From: JADZFO01 sp964512635
GTDB taxonomy: Bacteria > 4484-113 > JAFGCY01
Length of the DNA stretch: 64,000 nucleotides
Assembly: GCA_964512635.1 (NCBI GenBank)
Contig: CAZEJB010000016.1
Coordinates: forward strand, 1 to 64,000
Direction: 5' to 3'
Shown here: positions 33,496-41,591 of the stretch, piece after piece
Layout of the letters: each line of letters opens with the position of its first letter
Position numbering within the stretch: position 1 is the stretch's first letter
Program-made: the position numbers and the translations under genes
The notes under the pieces: generated by a model
What the model was told of the DNA's origin: nothing
Seen by the model: only the letters and a program-made list of their open reading frames with translations
The model's database searches: none

Positions 33496-34191
33496 GTGAA
33501 CCCCGCCGCTCCAGTCCAATCATCAAAGCCAGAAGCAACGCCGCAATCAAAGGATCAGCGCAGTACTGGACGCGCGGTTCTGCGATGGCTGGCGGTGTCC
33601 GTTTTGCTGGTTGGCGGGTTGTCGATTCTTGCGCCAGGGCCGGTAGAAGGCTATCGCCGCAAGGACTCAAAGCAATACCTGCATATGATTCAGTTGCGGC
33701 TGGAGCTTTGGGCCAGGTCCCGGCCGCCGCTTGGCAGCAGCATCCTCGAACGCTACCCGGACTCACTGGCGCTGCTGAGGTGGGACGAGCACCTTGCTGC
33801 AGTTGACGAAAAGTCTGAGGCGGCTTTCAAGGCCAACTTTGATCTTCCTGCGCCTGAGAATCCCTACACTGGCCGGACTCTTGGCGAAGTGCCACTGAAT
33901 AAGCCTGCGGCTGGAGAGTTCAGCTATCTGCCACTCAAAGGGCGGGCCACGCTGCCCGACGGAAGCAGCGTCGATGGTGTATTCGGCTACGCGCTCTTCC
34001 TCTGGGGCGGACGACGCCTCAATAAGGATGCGGTAATCAGCGGGGCAGGATTCGCAGCCCCTGTGGCGATGACGCTTCAGTGGGGGCTCGATAAGAGAAC
34101 ATACCCTCCCGGCATGGTCTTCCCGGACGAAGTGCAGAGCATTGACGAAGGGCTGGCCGAGCGTGGTCTTACGCTGATCAGGAGGCACTGA
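33496..34191 (+). CDS. Membrane-anchored protein, NPYSG/FSYLPL family, third copy
   Basis: The 231 residues follow the pattern of 2531-3229 and 3586-4245: polar N-terminus of about 27 residues, membrane segment at about 28-45, helical part LHMIQLRLELWA, then ENPYTGRTL, AAGEFSYLPLKGRATLPDGS, FGYALFLWGGR and PVAMTLQWGL, ending DEGLAERGL. PVAMTL and the DGS...(L/F)GY region make it closest to the copy at 3586. Function unknown; no prepilin cleavage site is visible. Confidence 0.7.
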   Translation: MNPAAPVQSSKPEATPQSKDQRSTGRAVLRWLAVSVLLVGGLSILAPGPVEGYRRKDSKQYLHMIQLRLELWARSRPPLGSSILERYPDSLALLRWDEHLAAVDEKSEAAFKANFDLPAPENPYTGRTLGEVPLNKPAAGEFSYLPLKGRATLPDGSSVDGVFGYALFLWGGRRLNKDAVISGAGFAAPVAMTLQWGLDKRTYPPGMVFPDEVQSIDEGLAERGLTLIRRH

Positions 34192-34216
34192 CTCTCGCTG
34201 GTCTGGCGTGTCAGGT

Positions 34217-35482
34217 TTAGGGATAGATCAGCAGCTTGACATCGGTCTGCAGGACCAGATGCTCCTGGCCCTGGCCATCGCGCAGCACACACTTCTGCTC
34301 CACCGGCGCACCCAGTTCCTCATAGTAGCGGCATGCTCCATCCGCCGCGAAGATAAAAAGCGCGCTGTCCATGCTGAAGTTGTTGCCCCCGGTGGCGAAC
34401 TCAGGCTTGCCGTCGCCATCCAGGTCAAAGGGCAGCACCTCGCGCGAGGGGTCTTCAGGCTCATAGCCCGCTGGCCACTTGAAGGCCGTGAACCTGCCGC
34501 TGGCGGGGTTGAAGAAGCCCCGATTGGAGGCAAAAAGCTCCTCGCGGCCATCCCCGTCCACGTCACGCCCCAGCACCGGCCAGCTGTAGCCGTCCCAGGC
34601 TGCGGTCAGCTTCTCATCGGGCTTGCCACTGCGTTTAAGCGTCAATTCGGCGCTGCTGCTGCCATGCTCGATCACGGCCAGCACAAGCTCCGCTTTGCCG
34701 TCACCGTCCAGATCCGCCGCCACTGGGTTATAGTCGCTTGGCCCGAGCTTCCACAGCATGATCTGCTGCCCGTCTTTGCCATAGGCGCGCAGTTCCTGGC
34801 TTTGGCTGTCCTGCAGCAGCAGGTCGCCGTAGCCATCGCCGTCCATGTCTTTGACCCACTCGCCCCAGTAGCCCGGCTCGCCCGGCAGAGTCTTGAGCAC
34901 CTTGCCCTGGGTGTCATAAACCGCACTGCCGCCATTGCCGGTGTTCAGGCTGACGATCTCGTCGCGGCCGTCATGGTCATAGTCCCAGCGCTGGGTGTTA
35001 AAGAACTGCATCCAGTCGTTTGTGCCGCTGACCTTCTCGGTGCCATCCAGTTCGATTATGTGAGTCTCAAAGCTGTAGTGTGTCGTGGGCGGGTTCTGCA
35101 TTTCCTTCAAGAGATTGAAGTCTCCGAGGCCCGGCATGAGATGCACAAAGAGCTCGTCTGCGGGATCGGAATCAAAGTTGCCCCAGCCCAGGTTTGCGTG
35201 GTTCATTTCGCTGCCGCTAAGCAGCTCACGCCAGGCCAGGGGCTGGCCTATATGAACCTTGGCCTTTGGCACCATGGAGGACATGAATGATTCTTCGCCC
35301 TTCATCACGCGTGCCATCCGCAGGCTGAACATGATGATCAATACTGCCGCCGCAATGAAAGGGATGCCGCAGCCCAGCAGCACCCAGCCCCAGAAGGGAA
35401 TGCCCCGGCGCGGCGGCGGGGGAGGCGGTGGCGGCGAATAGGAGGGCGGCTGATAACCAGACGGCACAGGGTAGTTGTCCAT
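34217..35482 (-). CDS. Membrane-anchored FG-GAP/VCBS-type repeat protein
   Basis: The 421 residues begin with a proline-rich cytoplasmic tail (eight prolines in a row at about 19-26), one membrane segment at about 32-52, then a propeller-like domain with WDYDHDGRDEIV, KDMDGDGYGDLL, ADLDGDGKAELV, RDVDGDGREELF and FDLDGDGKPEFA. AKVHIGQPLAWREL just after the membrane is shared with the copy at 36711. The final strand ends HLVLQTDVKLLIYP, like the end of the copy at 23976. Function unknown. Confidence 0.85.
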   Translation of the reverse strand: MDNYPVPSGYQPPSYSPPPPPPPPRRGIPFWGWVLLGCGIPFIAAAVLIIMFSLRMARVMKGEESFMSSMVPKAKVHIGQPLAWRELLSGSEMNHANLGWGNFDSDPADELFVHLMPGLGDFNLLKEMQNPPTTHYSFETHIIELDGTEKVSGTNDWMQFFNTQRWDYDHDGRDEIVSLNTGNGGSAVYDTQGKVLKTLPGEPGYWGEWVKDMDGDGYGDLLLQDSQSQELRAYGKDGQQIMLWKLGPSDYNPVAADLDGDGKAELVLAVIEHGSSSAELTLKRSGKPDEKLTAAWDGYSWPVLGRDVDGDGREELFASNRGFFNPASGRFTAFKWPAGYEPEDPSREVLPFDLDGDGKPEFATGGNNFSMDSALFIFAADGACRYYEELGAPVEQKCVLRDGQGQEHLVLQTDVKLLIYP

Positions 35483-35491
35483 AATGCAGGG

Positions 35492-35497
35492 ATTCTA
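35492..35497 (-). promoter_or_regulatory. -10 box TAGAAT upstream of 34217-35482
   Basis: Minus strand: TAGAAT, nine bases, ATG at 35482. Short leader, no Shine-Dalgarno. Confidence 0.45.
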
Positions 35498-35595
35498 GCG
35501 TGTCCCGCGGATGCCCGGCAGCAGCTTTTGTGCACGGACTTCACCCCGCCGGGCCAGCGCAGGGAGGCGCAGGACCAGCCTTGAAGGAAAGACGT

Positions 35596-35601
35596 TACAA
35601 T
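35596..35601 (+). promoter_or_regulatory. -10 box TACAAT, seven bases before the start at 35609
   Basis: TACAAT, CCCGCTA, ATG at 35609. Leaderless type. It faces the divergent promoter at 35492. Confidence 0.6.
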
Positions 35602-35608
35602 CCCGCTA

Positions 35609-36658
35609 ATGGACGCGGGCAGCGCAGCACAAACTGGCCCTCAACAGACGCTCAGACTCAGAGCCTGGCTTGATCAGCAAGGCAGCGACTATGGCGCTTT
35701 GCGCTCGGCGCTGGGCGCGCCGATCCGCGTCTGGTACTGGCGTCACGCCGTTTACTGGCTGCTCGGCTACCTGCTCTGCACAATCATTCTCGTAGCGGAT
35801 CAGGTCGGCCTGGACATCGGGGCTTACGGCCTTCTTTACAGACTGACCGGCAGTTATGCAGTGCCTTACCTGTCGACAGCGCTGCACCTGCTTGCTGAGC
35901 TGCTCTTCGTCGGCTTCTGGATCAGCCTCGCCTCCTTTGCCGCCAGCCGGCTGGAGATCCTGCGCAGCACGGCGCCGGAGATCGACTACTCGCGGCTCAG
36001 GCAGCCGCTGCTGCTGATGCTGCTGCTCTCGGGCTGGCCGCTGCTTGTGATCTCCGCTGGCGGGCCGCTGCTGGGAAGCCTGACCGGCCACGCCATGGTC
36101 AGCGTGCAGCAGCAGATGCCATCGCTGATCCACAGCGGACTTGGCAAAGAACTGTTCGAAAGCGTCTACTACCCGCTTCAGCACTACCTGCTGGTTGCCG
36201 TTCTGTTGTGCACCTATGCCCTGTTGATGCGGCACAGCTGGATGCTGCTGTGGGTGCCAAAGCTGGGTGAAGCCGCGATGGCGCCGTTTCTCTTCTGGCT
36301 GACTAACAGAATTGCAGCTGCAAAGATCAGCATCCTGCCTGGCCCGGCGGCCCTGCTCCTGGAGATTCCAGTTATGCTCGCCCCGCTGCCAGCGGCCCTG
36401 CTGCTGCGCCGCTGGCAGCCGGCCGGCTTTCCCCGCGTCCTGAGCCACCCGATGGTGCTGCTGAGCGTCTTTGATCTGCTTGCAAACCTGTGCTTCATGT
36501 TCGTGGTCTATGACGCTTCGGGCGCAGCCGCGGGACTGGCCGATTACCCGCGCTGGATCTGGGCCCTGCGGTCCTGGCTGCTTCCGCTGCTCTGTTATCT
36601 GATGCTGGCGCCACTGCCTTCACGGAGCATGCCCCAGGCGCTTCCCGGGCGGCCATAA
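35609..36658 (+). CDS. Multi-spanning membrane protein of unknown function
   Basis: The 349 residues contain seven or eight hydrophobic segments (about 44-65, 75-90, 100-120, 134-157, 195-212, 220-236, 250-272, 288-305, 318-336). It has the general layout of Yip1 or DUF1282-type proteins (polar N-terminus, then a block of membrane helices with an amphipathic periplasmic part), but I cannot confirm a family. It sits between FG-GAP-type genes that run the other way. Confidence 0.65.
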   Translation: MDAGSAAQTGPQQTLRLRAWLDQQGSDYGALRSALGAPIRVWYWRHAVYWLLGYLLCTIILVADQVGLDIGAYGLLYRLTGSYAVPYLSTALHLLAELLFVGFWISLASFAASRLEILRSTAPEIDYSRLRQPLLLMLLLSGWPLLVISAGGPLLGSLTGHAMVSVQQQMPSLIHSGLGKELFESVYYPLQHYLLVAVLLCTYALLMRHSWMLLWVPKLGEAAMAPFLFWLTNRIAAAKISILPGPAALLLEIPVMLAPLPAALLLRRWQPAGFPRVLSHPMVLLSVFDLLANLCFMFVVYDASGAAAGLADYPRWIWALRSWLLPLLCYLMLAPLPSRSMPQALPGRP

Positions 36659-36710
36659 GTGATATGTGCGGCCCGCGGCCACAGCGCCAGCTTTAGCAAA
36701 TGCCGCAGGC

Positions 36711-38024
36711 TCAGCGTCCGAGCAGCAGCTTTTCCTCGCCGACCACGATCAGCACGGGCCGGCCCTGGGCATCCCTGGCGATGGCGATGTCGCGGATCGG
36801 CTCGCCCAGATCCTCATACCAGACGCAGTCGCCATTCAGATCAAAGGCAAACAGCGACCCGCTCATCCGGCCTTCAATGCTGCAAATCACTTCCTGCCGG
36901 CCATCTCCATCAAGATCGCAGGCCAGGGGCCAGCCGCCCTTCCCTGTATCGTCCTTGATCTCGGCCATTTTGCTGCTGTCGAGGCCGAAGCGCTCCATCT
37001 GCTTGAAGAAGCCCTCGGGGTACTTCAGCTTTACCGTGCTGTTGCCCAGGGGCTGGAAGATCGCGTGTTCCTGCCAGCACAGCTCCTGGCGGCCATCGCC
37101 ATTCAGGTCATAGGCCGCGCCTAGCTCGGCCAGCGGGTCCCAGCCGCTCAGGCTCACACTCTGGCCGCTGATGCTGACTCCGCGGATCACGGTCTGGCCG
37201 CCCTGCTCTTCCTCAAAGTAGATCTCGGCCTTGTGGTCGCCATCTGTGTCGGCAAAGCAGTAGCCGCGCTGAGCCTCCTTGCGCGAGACGCTTTTCAGCA
37301 GCTTGCCCTGCAGGGTGTAGATCTGCAGTGCAGAGGCAGCAGTGTCATCCAGCACCAGCTCCGGCTGGCCATCCGCGTTGAAATCCGCCTGCTCCGGCAT
37401 ATCCAGCGCCCACAGCAATCCGGGCAGCTGCTTGTGGCGCTCTAGGTCGAGGTCATAGACACCGGTCACGCTTCGGCCGCTCACCGTGTCGTCGGGCGCG
37501 ACCAGTTCAGCCCTGCCGTCGCCGTCCCAGTCCCAGCCGTGTTTGCCCAGATAGCGTGGTTCATAACTGGCCTGCAGCAGCTTGCCTGTACCGTCCAGCT
37601 CATAGAGCTTCAGCGTCGCCGGTTCATCCATACGGTGCTTTGCCGGGTCCTCGCTCAGGACATCGCCGATGCCGGGAATGGGCTTGACCATCAGCACGAA
37701 TTCGTCGGCGCTGTCGCCATCAAAGTCGCCGACAGCAAGGTTAGTCAGGGCGGAGGCCCGCAGCCTGTCGATGCTCTGCCACTTCAGGCCGCGGCCGATA
37801 TGCACTTTTGCCGGAGCAGTGATCAGCTTGCCGAAGGACTTTTCGCCGCTCAGGATCTGGCCGCAGGACCGGGCCACGAGCGCCAGGGAAACTACTGAGG
37901 CCAGCACAGGGATGCCGCAGCCCAGACCAAAGATCCAGCCCCAGGGAGGTCCGCCGGGGCGGCGCGGCGGTTTCGCTCCGGGCTCATAGCGTACGGTTGA
38001 AAAATAATCCTGCGGCTGTGACAT
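36711..38024 (-). CDS. Membrane-anchored FG-GAP/VCBS-type repeat protein
   Basis: The 437-residue product has a cytoplasmic tail MSQPQDYFSTVRYEPGAKPP, one membrane segment at about 30-52, the AKVHIGRGLKW motif, then loops GDFDGDSADEFV, WDWDGDGRAELV, ADFNADGQPELV, ADTDGDHKAEIY, YDLNGDGRQELC and CDLDGDGRQEVI. It is the closest relative of the gene at 23976 in its tail and of 34217 in its first repeat. The leaderless start is supported by TAGAAT exactly six bases before the ATG. Confidence 0.85.
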   Translation of the reverse strand: MSQPQDYFSTVRYEPGAKPPRRPGGPPWGWIFGLGCGIPVLASVVSLALVARSCGQILSGEKSFGKLITAPAKVHIGRGLKWQSIDRLRASALTNLAVGDFDGDSADEFVLMVKPIPGIGDVLSEDPAKHRMDEPATLKLYELDGTGKLLQASYEPRYLGKHGWDWDGDGRAELVAPDDTVSGRSVTGVYDLDLERHKQLPGLLWALDMPEQADFNADGQPELVLDDTAASALQIYTLQGKLLKSVSRKEAQRGYCFADTDGDHKAEIYFEEEQGGQTVIRGVSISGQSVSLSGWDPLAELGAAYDLNGDGRQELCWQEHAIFQPLGNSTVKLKYPEGFFKQMERFGLDSSKMAEIKDDTGKGGWPLACDLDGDGRQEVICSIEGRMSGSLFAFDLNGDCVWYEDLGEPIRDIAIARDAQGRPVLIVVGEEKLLLGR

Positions 38025-38030
38025 ACGCAG

Positions 38031-38036
38031 ATTCTA
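38031..38036 (-). promoter_or_regulatory. -10 box TAGAAT, six bases before the start at 38024
   Basis: Minus strand: TAGAAT, CTGCGT, ATG. Leaderless type. Confidence 0.6.
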
Positions 38037-38105
38037 GGACCTGCGCAGCGCCGCTGGTTTGACGCATCGCCGGTTTGACACATCGCCAGCCTGGCGCGCC
38101 GCGGT

Positions 38106-39548
38106 TTAGCGCGCCGCCAGCAGGGTCTGGCCCGAGATGAACTCCACCCCGCCCATGGTCTGAACGGCCAGCAGGTCCCGGCCTCCGCTTTGCAGCGTGG
38201 CGATGCGAACGATCTCCTGGCCGAGGCTGTACTCGCGGGTCAGGTTTCCGGCCTGGTCAAAGAAGCGCAGCTCGCCTTTGGGGTTGTCGAAGTAGGGGCA
38301 GTAGGCCAGCTCGGCCACGCCGCTGCGGCCGAACTCGCCGGCGGCCAGACGCTGCTTGGGCTCGCCAAACAGCATGTAGGCGCCGGCCGGCGCGCTGAGG
38401 CTGAGCTCGTTCGAGTTGCAGCTCAGGGTGTCATACATAAAGCCGTCGCCGGAGGCCACCACCGGCCAGGACTCCTTGCGCGAGCCCAGCGCCACCGACG
38501 GCACCGCCCCCGGGGGCCAGTCTTCCAGCACCGCCCCGCTGGGAAGGTCGGGGTGATAGGCCAGCACCTCACCGGTCTCATAGCTGTAGACGCATTCCAT
38601 CGCCGGATGCCCATAGCGTCCGCGCATCAGGCGCTGGGAGCCGCTGGTGCTAAAGCTCCAGACCAGCTCGCCGCCCCGTCCCAGCACCCTGAAGTGCAGG
38701 CTGGATGCATCACTCGCGCAGCCTGTATCAGCCAGCAGCAGCTCATCCCAGCCGTCGCCGTCGAAGTCAAAAGTCACGGCGCACTGGCCCTGGGGCACCA
38801 CGCCCTCCAGCTTCGCCAGCTGGCGGCCGCTAAGGCTGTAGACCGGCGTGTGGCCCGCGGGAGTGCGGTCACGGATGTCCAGTTGCGGCGGGTCCTGCGG
38901 GTTCAGCTCGGGCAGCCGCGGCAGCGCCAGCACTTTGCGCGGGACCAGTTCGTCCACGCCATCGCGGTCATAGTCCCAGGCCACCGGCCCGGCGAGGAAA
39001 GAGCTGCGGGCCCAATTGAGCTCGCGATTGCTGCCATCGGCGCGGTAGATCATGCTTTGGCCGTAGGGCCGCAGCACCAGCACCTCCTGCTGCCTGCCAG
39101 CGCCAAAGTCGCCGACGGCCATCTGGTCCAGAACAAGTCGGCTCAGCAGGCGGAACTGCAGGTCGCTGTCCAGTTCGGCCAGCAGCTTGCCCGGGGCCTC
39201 GATCACGTCCTTCGCTGTGAGCTTCGAGGGGTCAAAGTCCAGTCCGAAGTCGGCCTTCATCTCATCCAGGTTTTCGCGCTGCTCTTCGTCCAGCGGCACC
39301 TCAGGCAGCTGACTGATGTACTTGCCTGGCTCGAAATCTTCCTCGCGCAGGCCGTCCAGCCAGTCCTGGATAAGGTCGTTGTTCTGGGCCGCGGTGGAGT
39401 CGCCGGCGATCAGCAGGCCGACGCAAAGCACGATCAGCGCGCAGAGCTTGATCGTGCTGCGCAGCCCAATGCTGCGCCAGCAGAGCGCCCGCAGCTTCGT
39501 GCTGCACTGGCGGATATGACTGCTGCAGTGATCTTCTCCGAAACTCAT
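38106..39548 (-). CDS. FG-GAP-type repeat protein, divergent member
   Basis: The 480 residues have an N-terminal polar part, one hydrophobic segment (about 31-49, LCALIVLCVGLLIAGDST), a helical stretch (about 55-120) and then fewer and weaker calcium-loop repeats: WDYDRDGVDELV, FDFDGDGWDELL and GEFGRSGVAELA. It ends LLAVQTMGGVEFISGQTLL. It lies 69 bases downstream of the gene ending region of 36711-38024's promoter, on the same strand and ahead of it in transcription. The segment could be a signal peptide rather than an anchor. Confidence 0.75.
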   Translation of the reverse strand: MSFGEDHCSSHIRQCSTKLRALCWRSIGLRSTIKLCALIVLCVGLLIAGDSTAAQNNDLIQDWLDGLREEDFEPGKYISQLPEVPLDEEQRENLDEMKADFGLDFDPSKLTAKDVIEAPGKLLAELDSDLQFRLLSRLVLDQMAVGDFGAGRQQEVLVLRPYGQSMIYRADGSNRELNWARSSFLAGPVAWDYDRDGVDELVPRKVLALPRLPELNPQDPPQLDIRDRTPAGHTPVYSLSGRQLAKLEGVVPQGQCAVTFDFDGDGWDELLLADTGCASDASSLHFRVLGRGGELVWSFSTSGSQRLMRGRYGHPAMECVYSYETGEVLAYHPDLPSGAVLEDWPPGAVPSVALGSRKESWPVVASGDGFMYDTLSCNSNELSLSAPAGAYMLFGEPKQRLAAGEFGRSGVAELAYCPYFDNPKGELRFFDQAGNLTREYSLGQEIVRIATLQSGGRDLLAVQTMGGVEFISGQTLLAAR

Positions 39549-39976
39549 GCGGCCCCCTGAGATGCCTATATCGGCTAAATGGTAACGGCCCGGAAGGACT
39601 GCAGGGAGCCTTAAGCCTGATCAGGTGCGAATTTAATCGGCCCTGATACCAGAAGATTTCGATTTGACAATTCCTGTAGTTCATTCAGGAAAGTACATAT
39701 TGCCGCAGCCCAGTTCCGTAGACTGCATTTACTTTCTCAGGCCAGGCAATGTTCTCATTAGCGCCGATGCACAGTGCACCGTCAATGCTGCGGGCTGGCC
39801 CTGAATAAGCAATCTTTGTTGCAAATACCTTTGTTGTGGAGGCGAAACCAAATCACTGTCTGAGCGTCATTAGCCTCGACCAGATACACCTGCTTCGGCG
39901 CGCAGGTTTGCGAGCTTTCTTTCGCCTGTGTTCCGCGACCGTCGCGGACAGGACTCATTTTTCGGGGGTACGTCGC
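39549..39976 (+). other. 428-base gap with several hairpins, possible structured leader
   Basis: No gene is seen. There are perfect stems TTCCTG/CAGGAA near 39672-39692, ACCTGC/GCAGGT at 39888-39907, and TCCGCGA/TCGCGGA at 39932-39948. The last can extend with CCTG/CAGG and is followed by ATTTTT at about 39957-39961, so it looks like an intrinsic terminator placed just before the ribosome site of the next gene. No known riboswitch consensus was recognised. Confidence 0.4.
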
Positions 39977-41539
39977 ATGTATGGGGGACTTTTAATACGC
40001 GGGAAGCGTCTGAGCTTTTTCTGGCCCGCTATCCTGCTGGCCACCGCAATCACGGGCCTGCTGACGGCCTGCGGGACGGCGCCTGCCAAGCCACAGGATC
40101 CAGCCCCGCAGTCGCCGGATCAGCAGCAGGACCAGCCGCCCGCGGCTGCTCCGGAGCCGGCCGGGGCCAGCACCACGGCCAGCTATGACCGCAGCAGCCG
40201 CAAGCTGAGCATCGACGTCAGGTCGGAGCAGCTCCGACCTGCCACGGTCGTTCTCAGCCTGCCTGCCGGCATAAGTTCGCTGGGCGGGACCAGCTTCAGG
40301 TTCCCGGCCGGCAGCGGGACGACCGAAACTGAGCTGGTCTTCAGCGAGCTGGGAGCCTACAGCTCCGAGCTGGGCCTGAGCTGCAGCCAGGAGGGCACGG
40401 ACAAAGTGAAACAGCTCCTGCTGAATATCCCACATCCGCGCCTCGAGCTCAGTGCGGACTACGACCCGGCAACGCATGTGCTGATGGTCGGAGCGGTGCA
40501 TCCTTACGGCGAGCCGGTCAATCTCAGGCTCAGTCCTTCGCTGGGCCTGGATATCGACGGCCCGCTCGATTACAGCTTCAGCTCCGGCGTCGGCACCCGC
40601 GCATTCAAGGTTGAGTTCAGCAACCCGCAAATCAACTCCGGGGCGGTAGCGCTGGACTTCAGCGCGCCGCGCTGCGTCCCGATCCACCTGGCCTCAGATG
40701 TCAGCCGCGCCCGGATCATCAGCGACAAACGCTGGCTGCTGCCGGAAAACATCCTGCGGGTCAGCCTCGACAACGGCTACAGCGGCGGCGCCGGGCTGCC
40801 GCTGAGTCTGGAGTGCATCACACCGCCAGGGATCAGCGTTGTCGGCGAAGGCAGGCAAGACCTCCCCGGGGCCAGCGGCACGCTGGAATTCAAACTGGCC
40901 TTCGACAGCACGGAAGCATCGGACTTTGCCGTGCGCCTGCGGGCCTCCGATCCAGAAGGCCACAGCGACGAGCAGAGCATTGACGTCTGCATGCTCCCTC
41001 CCCCACTGCCGCTGGGCTCGCTGGTCGTTTACCCCCTGGCAAACCATGTCAAGGCCGGCCAGCCACTGCGCTTCATCGCCGCCAGCGGCAGGACCGCCGA
41101 GCCCCTGCTCTTCATGGCCGGTGTGGCCCTGACCTTCCCGCCCAGCGCGAGCTACGTCCAGAACTCCTTTAACATCGGCGCGCCCGGCGGGCCGCTCGAC
41201 CAGTCGGACGGCATCTGGAGCGCCTGCAAGCCTGCCGGCGGCTACATCACGCTGGTTGACGAAAGCTATGCCTCGGCCGGCACGCTGCTAGGCGGCCGTA
41301 AGATGCTGACCTTCAACATAACGCCACTGGCGGGCCAGGAACTGGCGGATGCGCAGGGCGCCCTGTTCAGCTTTGAGCTGCGTTTCAGCCAGCGCGGGAG
41401 CTTCAGCGTCGACGTGCTGGACTACCCCCTGCTTGGCGTGCCGCAGACCTATTACTTCAACCTCAGGCGGCCGCAGGTCTTCTGGCACGACGTCAGCGGC
41501 CTGCATCCGGGGGTTCCGCGGGAAGTGACGGTGGAATAG
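39977..41539 (+). CDS. Lipoprotein with cohesin-like C-terminal part
   Basis: The ATG at 39977, eight bases after GGGGG, gives 520 residues and a lipobox LLTAC near residue 30, followed by a Pro/Gln-rich linker. Several beta-sandwich-like repeats follow (LSIDVRSEQLRPATVVLSLPAGIS, LELSADYDPATHVLMVGAVHP, ILRVSLDNGYSGGAGLPLSLEC). The end, LPLGSLVVYPLANHVKAGQPLRFIAASGR to LFSFELRFSQRGSFSVDVLDY, resembles a cohesin-type fold in its LTF-rich strands. The upstream in-frame 47 codons have no signal and overlap the hairpin leader, so they are left out. Probably outer-surface. Confidence 0.7.
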   Translation: MYGGLLIRGKRLSFFWPAILLATAITGLLTACGTAPAKPQDPAPQSPDQQQDQPPAAAPEPAGASTTASYDRSSRKLSIDVRSEQLRPATVVLSLPAGISSLGGTSFRFPAGSGTTETELVFSELGAYSSELGLSCSQEGTDKVKQLLLNIPHPRLELSADYDPATHVLMVGAVHPYGEPVNLRLSPSLGLDIDGPLDYSFSSGVGTRAFKVEFSNPQINSGAVALDFSAPRCVPIHLASDVSRARIISDKRWLLPENILRVSLDNGYSGGAGLPLSLECITPPGISVVGEGRQDLPGASGTLEFKLAFDSTEASDFAVRLRASDPEGHSDEQSIDVCMLPPPLPLGSLVVYPLANHVKAGQPLRFIAASGRTAEPLLFMAGVALTFPPSASYVQNSFNIGAPGGPLDQSDGIWSACKPAGGYITLVDESYASAGTLLGGRKMLTFNITPLAGQELADAQGALFSFELRFSQRGSFSVDVLDYPLLGVPQTYYFNLRRPQVFWHDVSGLHPGVPREVTVE

Positions 41540-41579
41540 CCGGCCGGCGCGCGCTGAAAGTACAGCGCAGCCCGGCGGG

Positions 41580-41585
41580 TATCAT
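41580..41585 (+). promoter_or_regulatory. -10 box TATCAT, six bases before the hslU start
   Basis: TATCAT, CAGCCT, GTG at 41592. Leaderless type; it supports the GTG start. Confidence 0.6.
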
Positions 41586-41591
41586 CAGCCT

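Noticed and set aside
38190..39560. 456-codon plus-strand frame opposite the FG-GAP-type gene
   Set aside because: Shadow frame; the minus-strand product has calcium-loop repeats and a membrane segment.
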